64,000 bases of DNA from Xenopus tropicalis. Lineage: Eukaryota; Chordata; Amphibia; Anura; Pipidae. Below, one piece after another: positions 50,813 through 61,260 of the stretch. The position numbers were made by a program, and so were the translations under genes. Under the pieces are notes generated by a model, which had not been told where the DNA came from, searched no databases, and worked only from the letters and a program-made list of their open reading frames with translations. The stretch's first letter is position 1, and each line of letters starts with the position of its first letter. The stretch covers positions 6,251,345 to 6,315,344 of the forward strand of contig NC_030683.2 of NCBI RefSeq assembly GCF_000004195.4. Direction: 5' to 3'.

Positions 50813-52330
50813 CAAAGCCCACTGCTCAATTTATAGACTCCTTGCCCCTCCCCCTGTAGGCTGCCATTACAATGTTCTAGTCCAGCCCACTGCTTGAGTT
50901 ATAGACTCCTTTTCCCTCCCCCTGTAGGCTGCAATTACAATGTTCTAGTCCAGCCCACTGCTTGAGTTATAGACTCCTTGTCCCTCTCCCTGTAGGCTGC
51001 CATTGCAATGTTCTAGTCCAGCCCACTGCTTGAGTTATAGACTCCTTGTCCCTCCCCCTGTAGGCTGCCATTACAGTGTTCTAGTCCAGCCCACTGCTTG
51101 AGTTATAGACTCCTTGCTCCTCCCCCTGTAGGCTGCCATTACAATGTTCTAGTCCAGCCCACTGCTTGAGTTATAGACTCCTTGCCCCTCCCCCTGTAGG
51201 CTGCCATTACAGTGTTCTAGTCCAGCCCACTGCTTGAGTTATAGACTCCTTGCCCCTCCCCCTGTAGGCTGCCATTACAATGTTCTAGTCCAGCCCACTG
51301 CTTGAGTTATAGACTCCTTGTCGCTCCCCCTGTAGGCTGCAATTACAATGTTCTAGTCCAGCCCACTGCTTGAGTTATAGACTCCTTGTCGCTCCCCCTG
51401 TAGGCTGCCATTACAATGTTCTAGTCCAACCCACTGCTCAATTTATAGACTCCTTGTCCCTCCCCCTGTAGGCTGCCATTACAGTGTTCTAGTCCAGCCC
51501 ACTGCTTGAGTTATAGACTCCTTGCCCCTCCCTCTGTAGGCTGCCATTACAGTGTTCTAGTCCAGCCCACTGCTCAATTTATAGACTCCTTGTCCCTCCC
51601 CCTGTAGGCTGCCATTACAATGTTCTAGTCCAGCCCACTGCTTGAGTTATAGACTCCTTGTCCCTCCCCCTGTAGGCTGCCATTACAATGTTCTAGTCCA
51701 GCCCACTGCTTGAGTTATAGACTCCTTGTCCCTCCCCCTGTAGGCTGCCATTACAATGTTCTAGTCCAGCCCACTGCTTGAGTTATAGACTCCTTGTCCC
51801 TCTCCCTGTAGGCTGCCATTACAGTGTTCTAGTCCAGCCCACTGCTTGAGTTATAGACTCCTTGCTCCTCCCCCTGTAGGCTGCCATTACAATGTTCTAG
51901 TCCAGCCCACTGCTTGAGTTATAGACTCCTTGTCCCTCCCCCTGTAGGCTGCCATTGCAATGTTCTAGTCCAGCCCACTGCTTGAGTTATAGACTCCTTG
52001 TCCCTCCCCCTGTAGGCTGCCATTACAGTGTTCTAGTCCAGCCCACTGCTCAATTTATAGACTCCTTGTCCATCCCCCTGTAGGCTGCCATTACAATGTT
52101 CTAGTCCAACCCACTGCTCAATTTATAGACTCCTTGCCCCTCCCCCTGTAGGCTGCCATTACAGTGTTCTAGTCCAGCCCACTGCTCAATTTATAGACTC
52201 CTTGTCCCTCCCCCTGTAGGCTGCCATTACAATGTTCTAGTCCAGCCCACTGCTTGAGTTATAGACTCCTTGTCCCTCCCCCTGTAGGCTGCCATTACAG
52301 TGTTCTAGTCCAGCCCACTGCTCGAGATAA
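50813..52330. repeat. 68-bp minisatellite, ~22 copies
   Basis: The monomer is TTATAGACTCCTTGTCCCTC / CCCCTGTAGGCTGCCATTAC / AATGTTCTAGTCCAGCCCAC. Two main variants (CTTGAGTTATAG and CTCAATTTATAG) alternate in blocks, suggesting higher-order copying. Confidence 0.95.
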
Positions 52331-52469
52331 AGGCCTCCTTGCTCTTAAGCTAGCACATAAGAGTTTAATAGCCCACTCCGCTTCATTAAAAAAAGTTTCC
52401 CTGCCCCATCTCCTATAAACAACAATCACAGTGTTCTAGTTCAACCTACTCCTTCAACCCAAAGTTATA

Positions 52470-52640
52470 GTCTTTTGGCTGCCGGGGTCAGTGACCCCCC
52501 TTTTAAAATCTGCAAAGAGTTAGAAGAAGAAGAAGGCGGCAAATAAAAACTATAAAATAATAAAGACCAATTGAAAAGTTGCTTAGAATTGCCCATTCTA
52601 TAACATACTAAAAGTTAACTTAAAAGTAAACAAACCCATT
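52470..52640. mobile_element. TTAA-type MITE fragment
   Basis: GGCTGCCGGGGTCAGTGACC and ATAAAGACCAATTGAAAAGT / TGCTTAGAATTGCCCATTC. Confidence 0.78.
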
Positions 52641-53057
52641 AAAAAAAACCACCAAAACTCCTTCCCCAAATAAAATCAGCTAAGATATATATATCTCCAC
52701 GTTACTCGGCCTTCAGCAGGGCCAATAGAATAGCTGCACTTTACGAGGCAGAGCACTAAACAGTTAAAGCGCCATTAAAATTTCATGGTTTAAATTTCCA
52801 ACAGAATATAAGCCAAGAAGTAATGTGATAAGAAGATATGAAGCGTGAAGGAGCGGAGGATCTCTTTTGTAGCTGAGCCTTAAGTGTCCTATAAAACAAA
52901 TAGGCGCAGAACAACTACTCCCGAGAGGAAGGAAACGAGGCGCCGATGTCCTTCATGCAGCGGTAATCGCATTGTTGGGGAATGATATGGTGTTTATTAG
53001 TCGCGTTCAGCTTCCGTTTAGTTTGTCTTTAAATACACAATAAAGTATAAAGCCGCA

Positions 53058-53112
53058 CCTTGCTGTGTGAGCAGAACATTCCCCCTCTGTATATTTGTAT
53101 TTATAAACTGGG
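53058..53112. repeat. Lone fragment of the 104-bp satellite monomer
   Basis: GAGCAGAACATTCCCCCTCT and GTATATTTGTATTTATA match the 22060-24290 monomer, about 29 kb away from that array. Confidence 0.7.
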
Positions 53113-53475
53113 AACTATAAAGGCTGGAATGGGCAGATGTCTAACATAATAGCCAGAACACTACTTGCTGCTTTCAGCTCTCTAAGCTCTTAGTTAGTCA
53201 GTGACTTTAGGGGGGGCCACATGAGACATAACTGTCAGTTAGTTTGTGGGCACGCAGGTCAGATTCAGAAGCAAACTAACTGTTATGTCCGATGTGGCCC
53301 CCCTAAAGTCACTGATTGGTTACTGACAGCTTAGAGAGAGCTGTAAAGCAGGAAGTAGTGTTCTGGCTATTATGTTAGACATCTGCCCATTCCAGCCTTT
53401 CTAGATTACATTTTTTATTTTGCGCAGTCTGTCTATTTTACCCAGTTTCATTTTTACACTGAACTGTTCCTTTAA
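53110..53475. mobile_element. Hairpin MITE
   Basis: The left arm AAAGGCTGGAATGGGCAGAT / GTCTAACATAATAGCCAGAA / CACTACTTGCTGC is mirrored by GTTCTGGCTATTATGTTAGA / CATCTGCCCATTCCAGCCTT. An inner hairpin GACTTTAGGGGGGGCCACAT pairs with ATGTGGCCCCCCTAAAGTC. It ends CTGAACTGTTCCTTTAA. Confidence 0.88.
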
Positions 53476-53580
53476 AGGGGACCTGCCACTGTGGGAGACA
53501 TTAAAAGCTCTGTAATAAAAGTCTTTTTCAAATTATACATAAAAAACTCCAATTCCTTTTTTCATTGACACATCCATACC

Positions 53581-54440
53581 TAGTGCTGGGGGGTATACCG
53601 GTAAAAACCGATCACCGGTGTTTTTTTTGAAACCGATATGAATTTTCTACATACCCCCATACCGGTGTGCGTGAATACTTCCGGGTGCGCACGTGACGTC
53701 AGTGCGCACACTCTACAAAAGCGCCATCGCTAGGACGCATTCAGAGTCGGATACCAATGTGAGCTGTCGGGGGGGGGGGTGCCTGGCAAGTAATTATATT
53801 TTATGTGAAGGGGATGGGGGGGTGTTTGGGGGGGGGGTGGGTGGGTTATACTTATGTGAAGGGGATGGGGTTGTGTTTGGGGGGGTTGGGATGGGGTGGG
53901 GTGGGGTGGGGAGTTATATTTATGTGAAGGGGATGGGGGGTGTTTGGGGTGGGGTGGGGTGGGGGGTGTGTGCGGATGGGGGGTGTTTGGGGTGGGGGGG
54001 GGGTGTGCGGATGGGGGGGTGTTTGGGGTGGGGTGGGGTGGGGGGGGTGTGTGCGGATGGGGGGGTGTTTGGGGTGGGGTGGGGGGGCTGTGTGCGGATG
54101 GGGGGGTGTTTGGGGTGGGGTGGGGTGGGGGGGGTGTGTGCGGATGGGGGGGTGTTTGGGGGGGGGGGGTGCGTGCGGATGGGGGGGTGTTTGGGGGGGG
54201 TGGGGTGGGGTGGGGGGGGTGCGTGCGGATGGGGGGTGTTTGGGGTGGGGTGGGGTGGGGTGGGGGGGTAGCGTGCGGATGGGGGGGTGTTTGGGGTGGC
54301 GGGGGGGGTGCGGGTGGCGGGTGTTTGGGGTGGTCACCTAATCATGCATGGGGGAAAAAAAATACCGTCAAATACCGTGATACCGATATAATTTTGAAAA
54401 ATACCGTGATATAAATTTTTGGTCATACCGCCCAGCACTA
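53581..54440. mobile_element. Non-autonomous hAT element with perfect 8-bp TSD
   Basis: The ends are TAGTGCTGGGGGGTATACCG and CATACCGCCCAGCACTA, a terminal inverted repeat. TCCATACC flanks both sides exactly (53573-53580 and 54441-54448). There is no transposase. The interior is mostly a G-rich minisatellite. Confidence 0.93.
53770..54332. repeat. G-rich minisatellite, G-quadruplex-prone
   Basis: Variable units of TGTGTGCGGATGGGGGGGTG / TTTGGGGTGGGGTGGGG. Runs of four or more G separated by single T occur throughout. The long glycine-rich frames on the plus strand and proline/histidine-rich ones on the minus strand are compositional and not genes. Confidence 0.93.
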
Positions 54441-55344
54441 TCCATACCCATTTTATAGGCATTTAAAAATCCCTGCTTTCAATCATAAATTGCCTGCCCC
54501 GCCTCTATGCCAAACCATTACTTTCACTTTCCATTCAGCATTTCTTAGATGTCACTACACTCCTCTCTTTCCCCCTCCCTCCTCACCATCTAATTGTGTA
54601 GCTGGTCATCTGGTTCTCTATTCTATCAAATTAAAAAGATTTTGGCATGATACAAAGCTTGCCTTACTAACAGAGTCCACAAAATGGCGCCTGACTGTTT
54701 GCCGTGATTGCGTAATTTCAAGACTGAACGAAACATGATTATTTATATAGTGAAAATGAAGTTTATTTTGCTTGACAGACACAATAAAAATACATTTAGA
54801 ATTATTTCTTAGGGTGACAGTTTCCCTTTAAGGTGTTCCTTTATAATGTCCAAACAATGCTGCCAAACGCCTCATCACAAATTTACTTATGGGTGAACCG
54901 AATATCCTGATGGCGGGGCAGCTTTTAGTTTTTTTTATCTGTGTACTAAAGGACAAAATGCTGTAGATTGCAAACTTTGCAATTTTTAGAAATGTATTTA
55001 AAAAAAAAATGCAAAGTTTAGCAGTTTGGAGTAGAAATATATAGTTACCCATTTTGGATTTGTCAGAATGTGTACACTGGAAAAATATATGGTTTTTGCA
55101 GCAGCCAAAACACGTTTTGGCCTGTGTATGGGCACCTTTAGAGCCCTATATCTTGTCACAGGAGTGGAATAACACAAACATTTAGGCATGTTTAGGCAAG
55201 CGTAAAAATTCCACCTGGAATTTGAAAAGCACAAATTCCACACATTCTACGGGCAATGAAAGAGTTAATATGGGTGAGAGGTTGAATATGGTTTCCTTTC
55301 TTATCGCTTACAACAAAAACCTCTTCCCTTGGAAAAACTATCTT

Positions 55345-55768
55345 AAAGATGTGGCTCACCTTCAGGTTAACTTTTAGTCTGTTATAGAATGGCCTATTCT
55401 TAGCAAGTTTTCAATTGGTCTTCATTTTTTGTAGTTTTTTTAATTATTTGCTGTTTTGTTCTGGCTATTTTCGGCGTTTAAATGGGGGTCACTGACCCCG
55501 GCTGCTCCAGTGAGGCTCCAGTTTTATTATTGTTACTTTTTATTAGTTTTTATTCAGGATCTCTCTTATTCCTATTTCTGTCTTTCTCTCAAACCACTGT
55601 TGCTAGGTTAAATTAGACCCTAGCTACAAGATACCTGCTAAAATTCTAAACTGGAGGGCTGCCGAACAAAAAGCTAAATAATTAAAAAATGGCCAATTGT
55701 AAATTGTCTAGGAATATTACTCTCTACATCATACTAAAAGTTAACTCAAAGGTGAACAGCCTCTCTAA
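55345..55768. mobile_element. Nearly full-length TTAA-type MITE
   Basis: TGGCTCACCTTCAGGTTAAC to TTAACTCAAAGGTGAACAGC. It contains GGGGTCACTGACCCCGGCTG and GAGGCTCCAGTTTTATTATT. Confidence 0.82.
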
Positions 55769-55799
55769 GCATACGCAAAATGTCATTCAGCATTTATTG

Positions 55800-56424
55800 C
55801 TTTATTATTATTTTCATTTATTTATAAAGCCAACATATCCCGCAGCGCTGTACAATAAGTGGGTTACATACATTGGACATACAGAGTAACATATAAAGCA
55901 ACCAATAACCGATACAGGAGGTGAAGAGAGCCCTGCCCAAAAGAGCTTACACTCTACAAGGAGTAACATATAAAGCAATCAGTAACCGATACAAGAGGAG
56001 AAGAGAGCCCTGCCCAAAAGAGCTTACACTCTACAAGGAGTAACATATAAAGCAATCAGTAACCGATACAAGAGGGGAAGAGGGCCCTGCCCAAAAGAGC
56101 TTACACTCTACAAGGAGTAACATATAAAGCAACCAATAACCGATACAGGAGGGGAAGGGAGCCCTGCCCAAAAGAGCTTACACTCTACAAGGAGTAACAT
56201 ATAAAGCAATCAGTAACCGATACAGGAGGGGAAGAGAGCCCTGCCCAAAAGAGCTTACACTCTACAAGGAGTAACATATAAAGCAACCAATAACCGATAC
56301 AGGAGGGGAAGGGAGCCCTGCCCAAAAGAGCTTACACTCTACAAGGAGTAACATATAAAGCAATCAGTAACCGATACAGGAGGGGAAGAGAGCCCTGCCC
56401 AAAAGAGTTTACAATCTACAAGGC
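55800..56424. repeat. 77-bp minisatellite, array A, from a SINE-like sequence
   Basis: The first unit follows TATTTATAAAGCCAACATAT / CCCGCAGCGCTGTACAATAA, a common amphibian dispersed-repeat motif. Then about 7 copies of GAGTAACATATAAAGCAATC / AGTAACCGATACAGGAGGGG and TGCCCAAAAGAGCTTACACT. Array B at 57283-57812 has the same unit. Confidence 0.93.
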
Positions 56425-56523
56425 TTGTTGTGCAGAGTCATAATTGACATACTGCAAATTAGGATTCGGCTGAATCTTTCGGCTGAACCCAAATATAACG
56501 GATTCGGTGCATCCCTAATATAT

Positions 56524-56578
<55 letters not shown>

Positions 56579-56580
56579 CG
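56425..56580. mobile_element. hAT-like MITE right end plus (TA)n tract
   Basis: GGATTCGGCTGAATCTTTCG then CGGATTCGGTGCATCCCTAA, followed by about 27 TA units. It is repeated at 57819-57963 and in part at 58106-58187. Confidence 0.85.
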
Positions 56581-57242
56581 AAATGCAAATTCACTGGCAC
56601 TCACGTATACAGTATATAGATTGCCTGGGTGCAGCCTTGAAAACGGGAACAGACATCGGTGAAGAAGAGGCCGCTCTCACAGGACTTATGAATAGCAAAA
56701 AAGTATTTTATTTTTACAACTGGTGAACTGACGTTTCGGCTGAACCTCAGCCTTTCTCAAAGTTGCCAAACACAGTGATTACAAACCATAAATACCCCCA
56801 GTGGCGGGAAAAACCACGAACAAAACATGTAAGAGTGACGTCACACGAACCCGTATACCAAATGAAAAGGCAATCTCATACAATGAATAGCAAAAAGTAA
56901 ATAGATAAAAAAGTAAATAAATAAACAATAAAAAATAAAAAAGCACCACACTTAATAACGAACTAATACTAGGGACTATAGTAGAAATAAAATCATAGAC
57001 AGCAAAAAGAAAAAAGAAACGGAAGAAAAGAGTATACCGTTAAGCGTATAAGTAAAGCCCACACTATAAGGAAGTGTATTAGGAAGGGAAACATAGTTAC
57101 AGTAACGTAATCACAAGCAGTTTCGGCTGCTCCGAGGAAGCCATGTGTAGTACCCGAAATTTGGGGCGAATTGGCCGCTTTCTGGTGAGGTGAAGGGAGG
57201 CTACCCGGCTAATAACTGGCTGGTATATACTGAAAAGGGGAG
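56581..57242 (+). mobile_element. Inverted-duplication arm 1
   Basis: It contains GCCGCTCTCACAGGACTTAT, GACGTTTCGGCTGAACCTCA, GGCGGGAAAAACCACGAAC and TCCGAGGAAGCCATGTGTAG. The same sequence recurs in reverse complement at 58188-58783. It ends at the centre of an 81-bp palindrome. Confidence 0.9.
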
Positions 57243-57282
57243 TCCCCTTTTCAGTATATACCAGCCAGTTATTAGCCGGGTA
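57202..57282. repeat. 81-bp perfect palindrome
   Basis: Two 40-bp arms (TACCCGGCTAATAACTGGCT ... GAAAAGGGGA) are mirrored around a single G at 57242. No mismatch was seen. Confidence 0.95.
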
Positions 57283-57812
57283 ACATATAAAGCAATCAGT
57301 AACCGATACAGGAGGGGAAGGGAGCCCTGCCCAAAAGAGCTTACACTCTACAAGGAGTAACATATAAAGCAATCAGTAACCGATACAGGAGGGGAAGGGA
57401 GCCCTGCCCAAAAGAGCTTACACTCTACAAGGAGTAACATATAAAGCAATCAATAACCGATACAGGAGGGGAAGAGGGCCCTGCCCAAAAGAGCTTACAC
57501 TCTACAAGGAGTAACATATAAAGCAATCAGTAACCGATACAGGAGGGGAAGGGAGCCCTGCCCAAAAGAGCTTACACTCTACAAGGAGTAACATATAAAG
57601 CAATCAGTAACCGATACAGGAGGGGAAGGGAGCCCTGCCCAAAAGAGCTTACACTCTACAAGGAGTAACATATAAAGCAATCAATAACCGATACAGGAGG
57701 GGAAGAGGGCCCTGCCCAAAAGAGCTTACACTCTACAAGGAGTAACATATAAAGCAATCAGTAACCGATACAGGAGGGGAAGGGAGCCCTGCCCAAAAGA
57801 GTTTACAATCTA
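57283..57812. repeat. 77-bp minisatellite, array B
   Basis: About 6.9 copies of the array A monomer in the same orientation. The final unit shares the variant AGAGTTTACAATCTACAAGG with the final unit of array A, so the block end is duplicated. Confidence 0.94.
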
Positions 57813-57921
57813 CAAGGCTTGTTGTGCAGAGTCATAATTGACATACTGCAAATTAGGATTCGGCTGAATCTTTCGGCTGAACCCAAATATAACGGATTCG
57901 GTGCATCCCTAATATATTGTG

Positions 57922-57964
<43 letters not shown>

Positions 57965-58105
57965 CGAAATGCAAATTCACTGGCACTCACGTATACAGTA
58001 TATAGATTGCCTGGGTGCAGCCTTGAAAACGGGAACAGACATCGGTGAAGAAGAGGCCGCTCTCACAGGACTTATGAATAGCAAAAAAGTATTTTATTTT
58101 TACAA
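57813..58105. repeat. Direct duplication of 56418-56720
   Basis: CTTGTTGTGCAGAGTCATAA through the hAT end, a shorter (TA)n, GCAAATTCACTGGCACTCAC and TTATGAATAGCAAAAAAGTA to ATTTTATTTTTACAA, essentially identical to the upstream copy. Confidence 0.92.
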
Positions 58106-58152
58106 ATACAAATATAACGGATTCGGTGCATCCCTAATATATTGTGTATATA

Positions 58153-58185
<33 letters not shown>

Positions 58186-58187
58186 GC

Positions 58188-58776
58188 CTTGGGGACTCCC
58201 CTTTTCAGTATATACCAGCCAGTTATTAGCCGGGTAGCCTCCCTTCACCTCACCAGAAAGCGGCCAATTCGCCCCAAATTTCGGGTACTACACATGGCTT
58301 CCTCGGAGCAGCCGAAACTGCTTGTGATTACGTTACTGTAACTATGTTTCCCTTCCTAATACACTTCCTTATAGTGTGGGCTTTACTTATACGCTTAACG
58401 GTATACTCTTTTTTTCCGTTTCTTTTTTCTTTTTGCTGTCTATGATTTTATTTCTACTATAGTCCCTAGTATTAGTTCGTTATTAAGTGTGGTGCTTTTT
58501 TATTTTTTATTGTTTATTTATTTACTTTTTTATCTATTTACTTTTTGCTATTCATTGTATGAGATTGCCTTTTCATTTGGTATACGGGTTCGTGTGACGT
58601 CACTCTTACATGTTTTGTTCGTGGTTTTTCCCGCCACTGGGGGTATTTATGGTTTGTAATCACTGTGTTTGGCAACTTTGAGAAAGGCTGAGGTTCAGCC
58701 GAAACGTCAGTTCACCAGTTGTAAAAATAAAATACTTTTTTGCTATTCATAAGTCCTGTGAGAGCGGCCTCTTCTT

Positions 58777-58783
<7 letters not shown>
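58188..58783 (-). mobile_element. Inverted-duplication arm 2
   Basis: Reverse complement of 56660-57245 with very few differences: GGGACTCCCCTTTTCAGTAT, CTACACATGGCTTCCTCGGA, GGCTGAGGTTCAGCCGAAAC, GGCCTCTTCTTCACCGAT. It is bounded by TA tracts on both sides. Confidence 0.92.

Positions 58784-58826
<43 letters not shown>
58784..58826. repeat. (TA)n microsatellite
   Basis: About 21 TA units directly after arm 2. Confidence 0.92.
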
Positions 58827-58828
<2 letters not shown>

Positions 58829-59166
58829 TGAGGGTCAGTCCCTAAGCTCAGGTAAGTGATAGCAGCCCAGTTTACATGCTGGGAATCAGCAGAGAAGAAG
58901 ATGGGGGGCATATTTGGGGGCACAGATCTTCCCTGCTAAAGGACTGTGGTTCCCTTAGGCTGATCCAGAAGCCCGAAACATAAGGTGCAATATTTCTATC
59001 TTAATTCTCTGTTGAGTTTTAGTTGCCCTTTAAAGTTTAAAGTCCATTTTATTTAAACATCCTTGTTGCAGTTTACAAGGTGTCCAGGGGCTGTTGGACA
59101 ACCTTAGAAAACATGAATGTCTCACAAGGAGATCAAATGCTTACGGGTATTTAGGCCGGGAAGCCT

Positions 59167-59499
59167 AAGGGCTCTGGCACACGGGGGAGATTAGTCGCCC
59201 GCGATTAACTCCCTGTTCGCGGGCGACTAATCTCCCCGAGTTGCCTACCCCTGCCATCCCACCGGCGAACATGTAAGTCGCCGGCGGGATGGCAGACGCG
59301 GCGGGGCAATTTCAGGGAATCGCCGAAATCGTTTTTTTCGGCGATTTGCGCGAAATCGCGCCGCCGCGTCTGCCATCCCGCCGGCGACTTACATGTTCGC
59401 CGGTGGGATGGCAGGGGTAGGCAACTCGGGGAGATTAGTCGCCCGCGAACAGGGAGTTAATCACGGGCGACTAATCTCCCCCGTGTGCCAGAGCCCTTA
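59167..59499. mobile_element. Long hairpin MITE, arms ~145 bp
   Basis: The left arm AGGGCTCTGGCACACGGGGG ... CATCCCACCGGCGAACATGT / AAGTCGCCGGCGGGATGGCA is mirrored by the right arm with one mismatch noticed (GCGATTAAC against GTGATTAAC). Each arm holds a second hairpin (GATTAGTCGCCCGCGA / TCGCGGGCGACTAATC). Confidence 0.93.
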
Positions 59500-59734
59500 A
59501 GCTATTTCTGTTCTAAAGATAAGATATAAATGAAATGTAGTGTGTTCATCACTAATGATTATGGCTCTGAGCTTGGGCGACATTCAGTGAGAGAAGCTGG
59601 CAGGGAGTCAGCGGGCACGCTGTAAATATTGATGAGTGAGAGCTGCCAATATACCCCACACCCAATTACCAACAGCACCTTATACAGATATACACTGGTA
59701 ATTATCTGTTTGGATGTAAATAATACGATGGCAA

Positions 59735-60078
59735 TCGTTGGGATCAAGTACAGGTTCTGTTTTATTATTACAGAGAAAAGGGAATCATTTAACCATTAAA
59801 TAAACCCAATAGGGCTGTTCTGCCCCAATAAGGGGTAATTATATCTTAGTTGGGATCAAGTACAGGTACTGTTTTATTATTACAGAGAAAAGGGAATCAT
59901 TTAACCATTAAATAAACCCAATAGGGCTGTTCTGCCCCAATAAGGGGTAATTATATCTTAGTTGGGATCAAGTACAGGTACTGTTTTATTATTACAGAGA
60001 GAAGGGAATCATTTAAACATGAAACTGAACTTTCTGGATAATGGGTTTCCAGGTAACAGATCCCACACCTGTACTGCC
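59735..60078 (+). repeat. 113-bp minisatellite, short array
   Basis: About 2.5 copies of the monomer with a MITE right end (CTGGATAATGGGTTTCCAGG, then AACAGATCCCACACCTGTAC). The left end is missing. Confidence 0.9.
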
Positions 60079-60356
60079 AATGTAAGGAATTTTGTCTTTC
60101 TTCCTGAGAGACTCACACTTATCAATATGCCACAGCCTTCAGACCCGCCAGTTTTATACAACCCTGTGCCAGTTTCTGGTTAGCCAGAGAGTTCTGGTTT
60201 TCAGCCAGTGACATTTACAAGAATAATGTTGCCAGGGAGCAACCGTTCTAATGAGGAAATGCTTCGATTGATTTCTCACAAAATTAAATTTAGCTTTTGT
60301 GCTTTCACGGGAAATTGTATTTTATGGAAAGTCTGTATGTCGATTTCTTTTCTGTT

Positions 60357-60940
60357 AAAGGGGAACTCCGCCCAAACACAAGGTTTTATAAAAAGTAAAC
60401 ATGATTTCAAGCAACTGTACAATACACATGAATTAAAATGTATGAAATGTTTTTATTGTTTTTAATATAATATTAAGGTTTGGAACAGTTCCTTAAGCCC
60501 CGCCCCCTGTTCCCTAAGCCCCGCCCCCTTTCCCCCTGCTGATCTGACTGACTACTTTGTGACTCAATGTAAATGTAACAGTAGTCGCCTGCCCTCAGCC
60601 TGTATCCTCCCAATCCCACAATTCCCTGCTGCACACGTGATGTCAATAAGGAAAGGAACATCCCAGTGCAATGCATTGTGGGTTATGTAGTTCCTGCATG
60701 CTGTCTGTAAGCTGTGGGGAAGTTTAAACAAGTTGTAACATCAGTGTTTTAGTCCCTCCTCCCCTGCCAGTATTTCAAATGATACAGAAAGAGTAGAACT
60801 GTTGTGCAGCTGGATTTCAGCATATAAATGGGATTTATGCCTACTGTTTGAAGGAACAGATTACAGGGATAGGGATATTAGGGGTTTCTGTGCTGTGTGG
60901 GGCTCTTTAACACATTTTGGTTCAGAAGCCGGAGTTCCCC
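60357..60940. mobile_element. Full-length T2-like MITE
   Basis: TTAAAGGGGAACTCCGCCCA at the left, AAGCCGGAGTTCCCC at the right. It is the reference copy for those at 15050, 32907 and 47205. Its TTAAAGG terminus fits the published Xenopus T2 family. Confidence 0.88.
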
Positions 60941-61260
60941 AAGCTGAATGCAGAAAATAAAAATGCTCCTCCATTGATTCTTCCCAAAGCAAAACCAATT
61001 AACCCTTGTGCTGCTGTGGGGTGGAAGGTATACAAATTGTACCCCAGAAAGCTGGGCTGAGGAAGAGCACACAAAAGCACTGCATTTGGGTAGTTATGGA
61101 AGTCAACCTTGTGCTGAATACACTGCCCTAGAGATGTGGGATGTTGAACCGCAACTCACACCATCTCACCAACTGCTTGTTAGGAAAGCTGTAAAGTGCA
61201 GTTCAGCAACATTCAAGGGCTGGGAGTTGTCAGTTACTGCACTACACACTGGGTATATAT

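Larger units (their letters stand above)
53472..54831. mobile_element. TTAA-type MITE hosting a nested hAT element
   Basis: The left end is TTAAAGGGGACCTGCCACTG and the right end AGGGTGACAGTTTCCCTTTAA. Its left TTTAA is shared with the preceding hairpin MITE. The interior is split by the hAT element at 53581-54440. Confidence 0.85.

Noticed and set aside
53693..54414. Long glycine-rich plus-strand and proline-rich minus-strand open frames
   Set aside because: They arise from the G-rich minisatellite. All frames are open, there is no complex sequence, and they lie inside a hAT element.
59160..59505. 3-bp TAA/TTA duplication suggesting a Harbinger element
   Set aside because: Left TAA and right TTA are complementary rather than identical, so they belong to the inverted repeat and do not prove a target duplication.
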